A DNA stretch of 64,000 nt from Brevibacillus daliensis (GCF_021245735.1 NZ_JAJISB010000036.1:35051-99050); one strand, 5' to 3'; positions 51,297 to 61,300 are shown, numbered from the stretch's first letter. Numbers and translations are program-made. Notes: generated by a model not told the origin, from the sequence alone.

Positions 51297-52762
51297 TCAC
51301 CGCTTTTCTGTAAAATGGACACCAGCTCGTCCACCAGATTCAGCAACATCGCATTCTCCTGTTGGTTCGGCAGTTGCGGGGAGGAGACAGGATAAGGGCT
51401 TCGTGCCGTACAGTCCTTAATGCCATATGCCACACGCTTGATATTAATTAAGTGCTGCGGTCCCACATTATCCGAAGTAGCGCTGCCGCCCCAGGTTCCG
51501 CATCCCAAAGTGAAGGATGGGGCAAGCCCGGTGCTTGCGCCCACGCCGCCCTGAGTGGAGCCCGTATTCACCAAAATGCGGAATACAGGTTGTTGCGCAA
51601 ATTCCATGACCATATCGTGGTTCTGCGTATGGATGGAAAAGCTATGGCCCACCCCACCATTACGCAGCAGTCGATTGCCAAGATCGCAAGCCTCACGCCA
51701 GTCCTTTATGGTGTAAAACGCCAGTACCGTAGTTAGCTTTTCATAGGACAGCGGAAATCCCTCTCCCACGCCCTGCTGTTCGCCTAAAAGCACCTTGACC
51801 TCCGCCGAAATTCGAATGCCGGCCGCTTCCCCGATGACCTGGGGCGAACGTCCCACCAGTCTGGAATTCATGGCATGGCCTTTGACAAACAGTTTGGCCG
51901 CGACTTTAGCGGTTTCCTCCTGATTCATAAAGTAACCGCCCTGGCGTTGAAACTCTTCTATCACTTGAGAACGGATGCATTCCTCCACGATGACAGACTG
52001 TTCAGATGCACAGATTGTACCGTTATCGAAGGTTTTGCTGGAAATAATATTTGCCACTGCCTTTGGAATATCGGCGGTGCGCTCAATGTAGGTCGGTACA
52101 TTTCCCGGTCCCACTCCCAGTGCTGGCTTTCCTGCGCTGTAAGCGGATTTCACCATCGCCGAACCGCCCGTAGCGATAATCATGGCGATTTCATCGCCCT
52201 TCATCAGTTCCTGCGTCGCCGGCATAGAAGGCTTGGATACGCAGCCAATGATTCCTTCGGGAGCTCCTGCCTCAACAGCAGCGGCGTTCATCAATTCCGC
52301 GGTCCGCATGATGGATTTCAATGCAGAGGGATGAGGTGAAAAGATGATTCCATTGCGGGACTTTATCGCAATGATGGATTTGAAAATAGTAGTGGATGTC
52401 GGATTGGTTGATGGAATAATGCCCATGAGCAGTCCGACGGGCTCGGCAATCTCTATAATTTGGTTCGTCTTGTCCTCACGGATCACCCCAATGGTTTTCG
52501 TATCCCGAATGGATTCATACAGCTCAGTGGAAGCCAGACGGTTTTTGAAGATTTTATCCTCTATCTTGCCAAAGCCGGTTTCCTCTACGGCCAGCGCAGC
52601 CAGTTCGGCGGCGTTGGCCTCCGCTACCCGCACCATGTTTTGTACAATTTTGTCAATTTGTTCTGCATCGTATCCGGCAAGGATGTTAGCGGCCGCTTTG
52701 CCTGTACGGGCCAAGACCCGCGCTTCATGGACCGATTGTATGTCGTAATCATAATTTTCCAA
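51290..52762 (-). CDS. CoA-acylating acetaldehyde dehydrogenase (EutE/PduP-like)
   Basis: A 490-residue enzyme. The catalytic Cys is in FDNGTICASEQSV near residue 246-258, and nucleotide-binding blocks IIPSTNPTSTTIFKS and ATGGSAMVKSAY are intact. It oxidises the acetaldehyde released by CutC to acetyl-CoA with NAD. The last 25 residues, after a Pro-rich linker, read MLLNLVDELVSILQK, an amphipathic helix that looks like a C-terminal encapsulation peptide. With the alcohol dehydrogenase broken, NADH made here may lack an internal recycling partner. Confidence 0.93.
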   Translation of the reverse strand: MENYDYDIQSVHEARVLARTGKAAANILAGYDAEQIDKIVQNMVRVAEANAAELAALAVEETGFGKIEDKIFKNRLASTELYESIRDTKTIGVIREDKTNQIIEIAEPVGLLMGIIPSTNPTSTTIFKSIIAIKSRNGIIFSPHPSALKSIMRTAELMNAAAVEAGAPEGIIGCVSKPSMPATQELMKGDEIAMIIATGGSAMVKSAYSAGKPALGVGPGNVPTYIERTADIPKAVANIISSKTFDNGTICASEQSVIVEECIRSQVIEEFQRQGGYFMNQEETAKVAAKLFVKGHAMNSRLVGRSPQVIGEAAGIRISAEVKVLLGEQQGVGEGFPLSYEKLTTVLAFYTIKDWREACDLGNRLLRNGGVGHSFSIHTQNHDMVMEFAQQPVFRILVNTGSTQGGVGASTGLAPSFTLGCGTWGGSATSDNVGPQHLINIKRVAYGIKDCTARSPYPVSSPQLPNQQENAMLLNLVDELVSILQKSGDC

Positions 52763-52781
52763 GCGGAAATCCTCCTTTCGC

Positions 52782-53477
52782 TTATTGCTGATAATACTGG
52801 CGCAACCGCTCGAGCAGTTTCACCTTGTTTGCTTTAGAAATTGCCTTCAAGCTCATCCCAAGCGCATCACTGCACTCTCTGGCCAGTTCGCGCAGCTTCA
52901 CGGCTGTCATGGTTTCCAGCAGCTCCATAGCTTTGTCAAGCCCGGATTCCTCTACCAGCGCGTCGATCCGGTGTTTGAATGGGCCGTCAAGCGCTGCCGG
53001 ATCTCCATTGTCTCTTTCCGGACTGATGTCTTCAGAAGCAAGGTCCAGACCGGGATTGACCACTGGTACAGGGAAGCTTCCTTCGCTGCCACTATCCATT
53101 GGAACATCGGGCGTTGCGTCCAACTCCGGCGTCTGCTCCGCCACCTGCGTATGCCAAATCGACAGCGTTGGTTCGCCGCTCTCTTTGGGAATGTTCGAAT
53201 CGTTGCGCCAGCCGAAGATACTCTCTATGTCGTTGTGGGGCCTTGGAATGAAATGCCGAGCAATCAGCACATCACTGCCCAAGCGTTGCACCGCGGAGGC
53301 GCCTGCTTCCACGGATGCTTGAACAGCGCCGACATCGCCCGTAACTGCGATCGTCACCAGCCCGCCGCCCACATTGCATTTTTCCATCAGTTCCACCTGA
53401 GCTGTTTTGAGCATGATGTCCAGACATTCAATCGCCGGTAGAAGTCCCCGCGTTTCAATTAATCCAAGCGCCTGCAT
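52782..53477 (-). CDS. BMC-H shell protein with C-terminal SAP/Rho-N-like helical extension
   Basis: A 231-residue protein. Residues 1-90 are a BMC-H domain (ALGLIETRGLLPAIECLDIMLK, VTIAVTGDVGAVQASVEAG). Residues 95-170 are a low-complexity acidic/Pro linker. The last 60 residues are helical and basic: VKLRELARECSDALGMSL...ANKVKLLERLRQYY, resembling SAP or Rho N-terminal motifs that bind nucleic acids. EutK and PduK also carry C-terminal extensions, EutK with a helix-turn-helix. The role is unknown; it could tether cargo, nucleic acid or the cell's positioning machinery. A CutC-type operon neighbour on both sides. Confidence 0.8.
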   Translation of the reverse strand: MQALGLIETRGLLPAIECLDIMLKTAQVELMEKCNVGGGLVTIAVTGDVGAVQASVEAGASAVQRLGSDVLIARHFIPRPHNDIESIFGWRNDSNIPKESGEPTLSIWHTQVAEQTPELDATPDVPMDSGSEGSFPVPVVNPGLDLASEDISPERDNGDPAALDGPFKHRIDALVEESGLDKAMELLETMTAVKLRELARECSDALGMSLKAISKANKVKLLERLRQYYQQ

Positions 53478-53494
53478 GCTTTATCCCCCTCCTG

Positions 53495-54151
53495 TCACTG
53501 CGGCTTCAGATCAGGGCCGTTGGCTGGATAGCTCACGTAAAACAGCTTCGCGCAGTCCGGTGATCCCTTGGTCGCTTTGACTCCTTTGGGTATGTAAAGC
53601 GTATCTCCCATACGGGCGGTGAAGGTTCTTCCGTTCAGCGTGACATCGAGCGTGCCTTCCAGCACAATATTAATTTCTTCATGGTCCGACTTCTGCTCGA
53701 AACTGGAGTGATCGACGGTCAGAAACCCGGCGCTCATGGAAGACTCCGGCTTCCCGATTACTTCTTGAACATACACCTTGGCTCCGGAGGTTACCGTGCT
53801 GCGAGCATCCATTTTTACCGTCTGGCCCCGCACAAGCTTCAGGCCGGCTGGATCCGTCTCCGCCTGATAGGGCGGCTCCGGAGCCGTTTCCAACAGCTTT
53901 TCAACCAATCCTTTTTCCAATAAAATTTTGAAAAATTTATAAATTGCATTCATGTCGATATCATTCGGCGTTTCGCAGTCTGCGGCGTCGGAACCCAAAG
54001 TCCCGCACGGCTCATGGATAAACTCCATTCCCAGATCCTTTGCCTTGTCCCGGGCCGCCGGTGTCACAATCGTGTTGCTGTCAATGAAGCACCGCTTCTG
54101 TCCGGCAGCCACCCATTTCTCCACTTCCGCAGCGCAAATCAGCTTTTTCAC
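53495..54151 (-). CDS. eutQ: EutQ-like cupin protein
   Basis: A protein of about 218 residues. The C-terminal half is a cupin (HEEINIVLEGTLDVTLNGRTFTARMGDTLYIPKGVKA). The N-terminal half has the short KKLICAAEVEKWVAAG segment typical of EutQ-type proteins in glycyl-radical clusters. EutQ of Salmonella has acetate kinase activity, but that depends on residues I cannot confirm here; a structural or assembly role is also possible. Start choice: GAGGG eight bases before a GTG at 54151. The frame opens at a TTG at 54175. Confidence 0.82.
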   Translation of the reverse strand: MKKLICAAEVEKWVAAGQKRCFIDSNTIVTPAARDKAKDLGMEFIHEPCGTLGSDAADCETPNDIDMNAIYKFFKILLEKGLVEKLLETAPEPPYQAETDPAGLKLVRGQTVKMDARSTVTSGAKVYVQEVIGKPESSMSAGFLTVDHSSFEQKSDHEEINIVLEGTLDVTLNGRTFTARMGDTLYIPKGVKATKGSPDCAKLFYVSYPANGPDLKPQ

Positions 54152-54195
54152 AGTTCTCGCCCTCTTTCGCTGCAATTGATTTTTTGTTCAACCAT

Positions 54196-54459
54196 TTATT
54201 CGAAAACGCAGTCCGCGTCAATGATGCCGACTATGACGGCATCCACAGGAACGTCGTCTGTTTGCAGCATTTTGCGGGCCGATGAGCCGGTGCAGACAAT
54301 CACTCGATCGCCTATGCCGGCGCCGATCGTATCGACCACAATCAAGCGGTGCCCGTCGTCACTTCCGCCAATAACCTCGGCCAGCATTAGTTTCATTCCA
54401 ACAAGGGAATCCGCTTTGCGGGTAGACCAGATATTGTGAATCAATTTAGCGGCAATCAT
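54196..54459 (-). CDS. eutN: BMC-P vertex protein (EutN/CcmL family)
   Basis: An 87-residue protein with the EutN fold: AAKLIHNIWSTRKADSLVGMKLMLAE at the start and RLIVVDTIGAGIGDRVIVCTGSSAR in the middle. Pentamers of this family cap the twelve corners of the shell. The ATG at 54459 overlaps the stop codon of the preceding shell gene (ATGA); the open frame extends further upstream without support. It is the only vertex gene in the window. Confidence 0.93.
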   Translation of the reverse strand: MIAAKLIHNIWSTRKADSLVGMKLMLAEVIGGSDDGHRLIVVDTIGAGIGDRVIVCTGSSARKMLQTDDVPVDAVIVGIIDADCVFE

Positions 54460-54767
54460 AGCATTCTTTCCTTCTCCGCTTTTCCGCTCCTCCGCTTGAT
54501 CTCGGCGATGGCGTCCTCCACGGAAGCCGTGTCGCCATAGATAGCGAGAAGAATCATGTTTTGCGGGCAACTGCCGCGGATATCCTCCACTGTCACTCCC
54601 GCCATCTTTTCAGCTACATCCGCAGCCCACACCATATCAATCAGCCTTCCCTGCACCAGTCCAACCGCGTCGTACTGTGGGACTTCCCGACTGCTTGGCA
54701 ATCCTCTGCGCCGAAGCAAAATATCCATCGTCCCCTGGGAAGGAGATTTGATAATCCGAAATTCCAT
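54456..54767 (-). CDS. BMC-domain shell protein, divergent (PduU/EutS-like)
   Basis: A 103-residue protein. The first 25 residues (SPSQGTMDILLRRRG) are not typical of BMC-H; the core YDAVGLVQGRLIDMVWAADVAEK and LLAIYGDTASVEDAIAEI is a BMC domain. A leading extension before the domain recalls the permuted PduU/EutS group, whose hexamers carry a small beta-barrel on one face. It is translationally coupled to the vertex protein. Confidence 0.75.
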   Translation of the reverse strand: MEFRIIKSPSQGTMDILLRRRGLPSSREVPQYDAVGLVQGRLIDMVWAADVAEKMAGVTVEDIRGSCPQNMILLAIYGDTASVEDAIAEIKRRSGKAEKERML

Positions 54768-55606
54768 TTATATCGCCTCCTGTGTACAATTCAGAGCAAT
54801 ACCCAGCGGAGTGACAGACATGGGATTGCTGGGCTTATAGGTGGCGATGCCGGTCTGCCGCTCAATGATGGCCTCCACGCCGGAAAAGCAACAGGTGCCG
54901 CCCGCCAAATACAATTCTTTGACCTCATGACCCGCAACATGGCGGTTGATGATGGAGGAAACCTTGTCGATGACCGGCCGGAGCAGCGGTAGCAATTCTT
55001 TGTGATGAGCGGGGTTGCGCTTGAAGCGGTCGGCTTCGGCAAAATCCATATGGTAAGCCCCGGAAATCACCAAAGAAAAGTGGGTGCCCCCCGTTGCCTC
55101 ATCGGCTACATAGACGACCTTGCCATCCTTCAGAATCGAAATGCCCGTGGTTCCGCCGCCAATGTCCACAATGGCTCCATCGGATATTTGCAGCACGGAA
55201 TTGGCTGCCGTAGGTTCATCCAATAAAGCCGTTATTTCAAAACCCGCACCCTGTATCACATGCTTGATGGCGCCGCCATCAAGCGCATCGGTTCCCGGAG
55301 GAATCGCCGCAGCCGCATATTCCAGTTGTGCATCCAATTGTTGCTCCACCTGCTCTTTAAGCTCCCTCACGATCTGAATCGCGCCCAAATAGTCCACCAC
55401 CATTCCGTCGCGAACGACATCGGCATAGCGGTAAGCCCCCGCCACCGGTTGCCCGGTTTCATCCAACACCGAAAGCACTACACAGGCCGTTCCCAGATCC
55501 ACACCGGTATAGTAGAAGGAAGACTGTTTTCTAATCGGGTTTCGGATGACGGTTCGAATTGCTCTACCAGTTGGTCGCAGTATGCAAAGAGTTTTGTCTC
55601 TGGCAT
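54768..55606 (-). CDS. eutJ: EutJ-like Hsp70-fold chaperone, frameshifted near the N-terminus
   Basis: The main frame (54768-55502) encodes GVDLGTACVVLSVLDE, PPGTDALDGGAIKHV, LDEPTAANSVLQI, VDIGGGTTGISIL and LAGGTCCFSG, the ATPase blocks of EutJ. The N-terminal 30 or so residues expected in EutJ are found in another frame: an ATG at 55606 behind AGGAGG reads MPETKLFAYCDQLVEQFEP, then runs out of frame before the GVDLGT block. One base must be lost or gained between about 55502 and 55600. It may be a true mutation or a sequencing error. EutJ is thought to act as a chaperone for the pathway enzymes. Confidence 0.78.
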
Positions 55607-56244
55607 GTTTTTCCTCCTGCAGATCGGCAAATAAGCGAACTCAATACGTTAGTCATATAGTTTATTTCAGGAATGATATCTTCCTCTGACTTTTCCTGGG
55701 GACAACATTCCGCGGCTTCCAAAACTGTAATCCCAAGCTCCCGCAAAACGCTGCGCAGACGGTGGAGCAAAGCAATTTCTCTGCCTTTTTCCAATTGAAT
55801 GTGAAACTCGGTCACCTCAAAGCAGTCTCCCTCATCTTCAAAAAGAGCATCGTCAGAAATGCCGGCACACCCCCGAAAAGACAAACCAGCCGTGGATGTA
55901 CCGCCCCCTTCCCCTTTCTGGAGGGTCAAAAACAACCCTGACAGCTCGAGCACCTTCTGGGCCAGCAGCACATCTCGTTCCAGCAGTTCCTGCCCAGTCA
56001 ACAGAATCAGGGCGTACACGGACTGCATCTGACAGCAGAGCTTCCTGCGCCGCCAATCCGGCTTTTCCGCCTGTCGCTTTGGATTCGAGGGCGGCTCTTG
56101 CGTTTCAAAGGACACTTCGACCTGGCGATCCGTCAAAAACTGGCGCGCCTCTGGCGTCAATCGGCTTCCATGTTCCACCATGTATGATGTGAAAGGATTT
56201 ATCCTGTACACATTGCGCAATTCCATTTCGGTAATAAATTTCAT
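55564..56244 (-). CDS. EutT-like (cobalamin adenosyltransferase-like) protein
   Basis: A 226-residue protein. The start MKFITEMELRNVYRINPF with LTPEARQFLTDRQVEVSF matches the N-terminal region of EutT-type proteins. The second half is helical and could be the four-helix adenosyltransferase bundle. The metal-binding Cys set of EutT (CCxxC) is reduced to CC near residue 70. Since CutC needs no cobalamin, an adenosyltransferase has no obvious role here; it may be a structural relic. Its 3' end overlaps the proposed eutJ start by 43 bases. Confidence 0.5.
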   Translation of the reverse strand: MKFITEMELRNVYRINPFTSYMVEHGSRLTPEARQFLTDRQVEVSFETQEPPSNPKRQAEKPDWRRRKLCCQMQSVYALILLTGQELLERDVLLAQKVLELSGLFLTLQKGEGGGTSTAGLSFRGCAGISDDALFEDEGDCFEVTEFHIQLEKGREIALLHRLRSVLRELGITVLEAAECCPQEKSEEDIIPEINYMTNVLSSLICRSAGGKTCQRQNSLHTATNW

Positions 56245-56495
56245 AGCCTCAACTCCGCTCTTATTACCCGAACAAATAACGTTTCAATTGCCCGATTCCC
56301 TTCCCTCCCAGGAAGACTAATGCAGAAAAAGGGTTCGGCTATCCTGTTGCGTTTTAAAACTTGTATACAGTGGTTCTCATTCTCCGGCGCAAGATCGGCT
56401 TTCGTTATTACACCGTCACCTGTTTGCCAGGTACCGATTCCTGAATAATCCTTTGATGATCAGTCCCCGTAGGTCGCTGCATAAGCGTTCCTTCC

Positions 56496-57458
56496 TTAAT
56501 GTCTGATCACCCGCACTGGGAAATCGTATTGGCTGATTTGACGTTCAATACGCTCCAGATCCGCTTCATTAAGACTCAGATCCCCTTCAACGGTGTAGAC
56601 CAGATCCAATTGCCTGTATTTGTTAATTCCCAACTTGTGATAAGGAAGCAAATCGATGCCTTGAAAATTCCGGTATTCCTGATAGGGAAGCAGAAACTCT
56701 ATCGTTTTGCGAATGGTGTCCTCATCATCATTAAGCCCCTTCATCAACGGCATCCTCACCTTCACGTTGTGTTTGCGGATGATCAGCTCCCGCAAATTTT
56801 CGTGAATGCGTTCGTTGCGCACGCCGGTCAGTTGATAATGGCGGTCGGAATCCATATGTTTCAGATCGTACAAGAATAGGTCGGTAAATTCGGCCATCGC
56901 CAAAATTGCTTCCGGCTTGGCGTGCCCGGAGGTTTCAACGGCCGTATGGATTCCGGCATGCTTGCACTCCTTGAGCAGATTTACCGCAAATTCGGGCTGC
57001 GCGCTTACTTCGCCGCCGCCCAAAGTGACGCCGCCGCCGGACGTATTGTAGAACAGAGTATCCTCCTGTACAATTTCCACGATTTCCGATACCGTCATAT
57101 CCATCCCGACGATGGAGAGCGCCCGTGCAGGACAAACCTTTTCACAGGCCCGACAGCCGATGCACTCGCTGCTTCGGTCAACCATATGTCGTGGCTTGGA
57201 CGGCTCCTGCGAGCTGACCGTGGAAAAACGGTGGATTTCCTGGGGACACACCGCAATACACGCACCGCAATCGTTGCACAGGTCTTGTTGATACATTACC
57301 TGATATTTCTTTTCCAGACCTTCAGGGTTGGCACACCACTGACAGCGCAGGGGACATCCCTTGAAAAAAATGAGCGTCCGGATACCTGGGCCGTCGTATA
57401 TGGAATATTTTTGAATATTGAAAATGCGTGCCCGTTTTTCCGGCATGCCTGACTCCAT
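56496..57458 (-). CDS. cutD: CutD, glycyl-radical enzyme activase (radical SAM)
   Basis: A 320-residue radical SAM protein. The cluster motif CPLRCQWC lies near residue 35-42 after SIYDGPGIRTLIFFKG. A ferredoxin-like insert with two more Cys sets (CNDCGACIAVC and CIGCRACEKVC) follows, then GGGVTLGGGEVSAQPEF and ETSGHA. It makes the glycyl radical on CutC with S-adenosylmethionine. The gene lies 86 bases after cutC. The 250-bp gap after it (56245-56495) has no gene and may hold an internal promoter or processing site. Confidence 0.95.
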   Translation of the reverse strand: MESGMPEKRARIFNIQKYSIYDGPGIRTLIFFKGCPLRCQWCANPEGLEKKYQVMYQQDLCNDCGACIAVCPQEIHRFSTVSSQEPSKPRHMVDRSSECIGCRACEKVCPARALSIVGMDMTVSEIVEIVQEDTLFYNTSGGGVTLGGGEVSAQPEFAVNLLKECKHAGIHTAVETSGHAKPEAILAMAEFTDLFLYDLKHMDSDRHYQLTGVRNERIHENLRELIIRKHNVKVRMPLMKGLNDDEDTIRKTIEFLLPYQEYRNFQGIDLLPYHKLGINKYRQLDLVYTVEGDLSLNEADLERIERQISQYDFPVRVIRH

Positions 57459-57544
57459 AGCTGTAGCTCCTTCCTTGCAGCATGTCTAAATGCCTGAATG
57501 CCTCTTCCCCGGCGTGTCGCGCCGCGGAAGAGGCGCGGGACATT

Positions 57545-60100
57545 TTAGAAATGTTCAATCATTGTTCTGCTGATAATTTCATCCTGCACTTCTTTGCACA
57601 GCTCCACAAAGTATGCGCTGTAGCCGGCGACACGAATGATCAGATCGCGGTATTGATCTGGATTTTGCTGCGCTTTAAGCAGCGTTTCATTATCCACATA
57701 ACTGAACTGCATTTGACCGTTGCCGAGAATGGAGGCCGTCCGCAGCAGATTAATCAGTCCGTTCTCTCCTTCTGGCGTTTCCAGCAAACCACGCAAAAGC
57801 TTGAAGTTATGCACCATTCCTATATTCATGCCCTCGACATCTATCTTGCTCACCGATTTGATGATGGCTGTCGGTCCCTTTTTGTCATGACCCTGGGTAG
57901 GGCTGATGCCGTCGGACAGCGGCAACCAGGCTTTGCGTCCATTAGCGGTTGCGCCGGTCATCTCGCCGAATGGCGTATTGTTCGAGATAGAAAGCGTGCC
58001 GTGGCTGAAGGTAGAGTACAGGGTTTTAAATTTGCGGTGATAGTTCTCGGTCCACCCGGTGATATCGGCAGCGATACGATCGACATAATCGTCGTCGTTG
58101 CCAAATTTCGGCGCGTCTAGACAGTCCCTGTGAAACTGCTCATAACCTTCGAAATCGGCCAGCAGCCCGTTACGGATTTGCTCTAACGTATATTTTTTGT
58201 CATCGTAAACCAGCTTCTTGATTGCGGCCATGGAATCGGCGTAAGTCGCCAGTCCGGACCAGATCAAACCAGGCCCCCAGTTATACATGGCGCCGCCGGC
58301 AGAAACATCGCGGCCATTCTCCATCGTGCCTTCATACATGATCGACATCAGCGGTTTCGGCGCATAATCGCGGTGAACACGCTGGCTGATTACGGTACCC
58401 ACTGCCGAAAGCTCGGTGATGTACTCCACCTGCTTCTTGACAGCCGCTTCAAATTCCTCATAGGTCGTAAAGTTGCTCAAATCGCCCATGTCCAATCCTG
58501 GGCTACTTCCGTGCCAGAGCATTTTACCGCGGTTAAGGACAAACTCAATGGCAATCGGCCACTGGGTATATCCTGTGGAGGTCCACTGATACAATCGGCC
58601 GGATTTTTGCGGCTCCACACAGCCCATCAGACAGTAATCGCGAGAATCTTCGATACTGCAGCCCTTCATCAGCATCATCTTGATGTGGGAATCATCGAAA
58701 TGGATGGCCGGAAAGCCCAATCCCGCACGGACAACATCCACAATCTTCTTCAGGTATTTATGTGGAGAATTATTGTGGACACGGCAAGCAAGCGAAGGTT
58801 GGTAAACACCGACATGTCGCACCGCATCCATGAGCAGATAAGTTAAATCATTGGTTGCGTCGCCGCCTTCCCGTTTTTGCCCGCCGACACACATATTGAC
58901 GAACGGCTGGTAGCCGGCAAAAAACTTGGAGCCGCCCGCGCTGGAAACCCACATCATTTCCGAGCATTTGATCAGGAAACAGCCTGCGATTTCGAATGCT
59001 TCAAAGTCTGTCAGACGGCCGGCTTTTTTATCCGCCTCATAGAAAGGATAGATGTATTGGTCCACACGGCCGACAGACATGCCAGTCTGATTTTCTTCTA
59101 CCACTAGCAGAGACTCCACGGTCCAGACCGCCTGCATGGCCTCATGGAACGTAGTAGGCGCATGAGCCGGCACGCGTGCGTTGATCTCACCAATCTTTTG
59201 CAGCTCCGCTTTGCGCTTCGGATCTTGTTCTTTTACTGCCAACTGGTAAGCGTACTCAGACATCCTTTTGGCATATGCAATCACGCCTTCGGTGGTGTCC
59301 AGCACGGATTTATAGTAATAGATTTTGTCGATGTCTTCGGGGTTTTGCATGGACAGCTTCGCAAGATGCTCCTTAGCCTCCTGTTGGATATCCAGCATCC
59401 CTTTCTTCATTAGAATTACATCATATCCCGGGTTGGAATCGCCGCCGCCGTTGATCTGATGGTAGGAAAGATCGCTGACGAACGCTTCACCGGAAAACTC
59501 CCAAAGGCCGGCATCCCGGTATTGCTGTTCGCAAATTTCATCCACCGATTTACCTTCCCAGAAAGGGAAAAGCTCCTCGCGCATGATCCGTTTGTCTTCC
59601 TCGGATATGTAGAAAGGATCCTGAGGACGGTTGTGGATGGTGTCCAACTCATCCCGGGTCCAGCGCCAGGCGATATCCGGCGAGAAGGCGCCTGCGCGCG
59701 GCGAGCCGCATGGATGACCGACGATCAACTCGTTGTCCTGAATGAGCAGCGGAGCCTCTTCACACGCTTTGCGGAAAGCCTTGGCACGCAGCATGATCGC
59801 TGGCAGACCTGGATTTTCCTTGTAAACCTGGGTATAGGCTCTGGCGCGGTAGGTTGTAATGCTTGGCTTAGCGGTCAAATAATGTTCTTTCAAAGCCCGC
59901 AAACGATCGGTCATTCCATCCGGGTATTCGCAGTCTTCCTTGCGAATCTGGCCGTGGCCGTCTACGGCCGGCGGCTGAGCTCCCTTTTCCGAAAGCTCTT
60001 TTGAAATTCCTTGGAACAGCTTCATGATCGCTGCGCGTTCTTGAGGAGACATGGCTGTCGTAGCCTTAGCAAGTTTACTTGATAACTCATGTATATCCAT
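57545..60100 (-). CDS. cutC: CutC, choline trimethylamine-lyase
   Basis: An 851-residue glycyl-radical enzyme. All residues known to bind or act on choline in Desulfovibrio alaskensis CutC are present with a constant offset of +5: Tyr213 and Asp221 ([10 protein letters not shown]), Phe400, Cys494 and Glu496 (LMGCVEPQ), Thr507, Tyr511 and the radical Gly826 (RVAGYSA). It splits choline to trimethylamine and acetaldehyde without oxygen. The short type I length and N-terminal helix ([19 protein letters not shown]) fit microcompartment targeting. Start choice: GAGGG fits the ATG at 60100 and not that at 60106. Confidence 0.97.
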   Translation of the reverse strand: MDIHELSSKLAKATTAMSPQERAAIMKLFQGISKELSEKGAQPPAVDGHGQIRKEDCEYPDGMTDRLRALKEHYLTAKPSITTYRARAYTQVYKENPGLPAIMLRAKAFRKACEEAPLLIQDNELIVGHPCGSPRAGAFSPDIAWRWTRDELDTIHNRPQDPFYISEEDKRIMREELFPFWEGKSVDEICEQQYRDAGLWEFSGEAFVSDLSYHQINGGGDSNPGYDVILMKKGMLDIQQEAKEHLAKLSMQNPEDIDKIYYYKSVLDTTEGVIAYAKRMSEYAYQLAVKEQDPKRKAELQKIGEINARVPAHAPTTFHEAMQAVWTVESLLVVEENQTGMSVGRVDQYIYPFYEADKKAGRLTDFEAFEIAGCFLIKCSEMMWVSSAGGSKFFAGYQPFVNMCVGGQKREGGDATNDLTYLLMDAVRHVGVYQPSLACRVHNNSPHKYLKKIVDVVRAGLGFPAIHFDDSHIKMMLMKGCSIEDSRDYCLMGCVEPQKSGRLYQWTSTGYTQWPIAIEFVLNRGKMLWHGSSPGLDMGDLSNFTTYEEFEAAVKKQVEYITELSAVGTVISQRVHRDYAPKPLMSIMYEGTMENGRDVSAGGAMYNWGPGLIWSGLATYADSMAAIKKLVYDDKKYTLEQIRNGLLADFEGYEQFHRDCLDAPKFGNDDDYVDRIAADITGWTENYHRKFKTLYSTFSHGTLSISNNTPFGEMTGATANGRKAWLPLSDGISPTQGHDKKGPTAIIKSVSKIDVEGMNIGMVHNFKLLRGLLETPEGENGLINLLRTASILGNGQMQFSYVDNETLLKAQQNPDQYRDLIIRVAGYSAYFVELCKEVQDEIISRTMIEHF

Positions 60101-60135
60101 AATCATTCCCTCGCCATCTTGTGAGATTTTTTCAT

Positions 60136-61264
60136 TTAAAAACTTTTACGGTAAATGCACTCCAGCTCCGTTTCTGTTGGCTGACGGGGATTGGTTGGCG
60201 TGCATCGGTCCGCCATGGCGGACCTCGCCATGCGGGACAACGCCTCATCGAAAGCATCCCGGTCCACGCCAAGTTCATGGATACCGTTTTCGATACCGAT
60301 GGACCTTTTCAGCTTCCTGATCGCCTGGATCAGACTTAATGTTCCTTCGCGGGCGGTTCGGGCCGGCAAGTGCAGCAGGGAAGCGAGCCGGGCATAGCGT
60401 TCGCACACCCTGTCTATGATTTTTCCGCCCAAATTGGCGTTATACTCCATCACCGCCGTAAGAAGCAGGGAATTCACCCGTCCGTGAGGAACGTGAAACG
60501 TACCGCCAAAGGCGTGGGACAAACTATGAATGATGCCCAGACCGGCGTTTGTAAAAGCCATCCCTGCCATACAGGACGCATTCTGCACCCGATCCCGCGC
60601 CTCTTCATCGGCCGGATCGAGGTAAAGCGTTTCCAGATTAGCAAATACCAATTGAACGGCCTTTTCGGCCAGCGCGTCGGTATAGTCGGTCGCTTTAGTG
60701 GAGACATAAGCCTCCAGCGCATGGGTCGGTATCCACCACCACTTTGTTTGGCACATGCTTGATGCAGGTGGAATCAAGAATCGCGATGTCCGGCGCGATA
60801 AAATCGTCCACTATGCAGATTTTGTCTCCTTCCATCGTAATCACCGAAAAGTCGGTCACTTCCGATCCGGTGCCACTGGTGGAGGGAATGGCCACAAACA
60901 AAGGTTTGACAAAGGGTGCGTTTTTCTCCTGCGCATATTGCCGGGCGAAGTAAAGAACCCCCTTCGCCGTATCAATGACGGAGCCGCCGCCCATCGCCAC
61001 CAACACATCCGCGCCGCTTTCCCAATACACCTGAAGCGCTTCGGCCACAATCTTCACGTCGGGATCGGGCTTGACACCGGTAAACACCGCAGTGGAGATC
61101 CCCTGGCTTTGCAGAAGGTCAACCGCCTGTCCCAGATATCCCAGCTTCTCCATAATCTGATCGGAAACGATGCAGGCTTTCGTACCTTGAATTTCCGTCA
61201 GCTTTTCCAGCGACTGTTTGCCAGCGTATACCCTCGGTTTAATAACAAAGATATCGTTAATCAC
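60136..61264 (-). pseudogene. Iron-type alcohol dehydrogenase, broken by a short deletion
   Basis: Two frames together make one iron-dependent alcohol dehydrogenase. The first (60695-61264) has the NAD-binding GGGSVIDTAKG and PSTSGTGSEVT. The second (60136-60777) continues from THALEAYVSTKATDYTDAL and has the metal His blocks HSLSHAFGG and VPHGRVN. At the junction VVVDT runs straight into THALEAY; the usual GMDAL between them is missing, and the frame changes. A loss of about 13 bases explains both. The intact enzyme would reduce acetaldehyde to ethanol and recycle NADH in the compartment. Confidence 0.88.
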
Positions 61265-61300
61265 GATCACCTCCCTTGAATTTCTACCGACTACCGGCCC

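Noticed and set aside
57545..60100. Glycerol or propanediol dehydratase of the glycyl-radical type
   Set aside because: The Tyr/Asp pair in [10 protein letters not shown] and the CVEPQ and QWTSTGY blocks match choline lyase, not the diol dehydratases.
49087..61279. Numerous long plus-strand open frames across the island
   Set aside because: They are antisense shadows in GC-rich DNA; each lies opposite a gene with clear family motifs and has no ribosome site.
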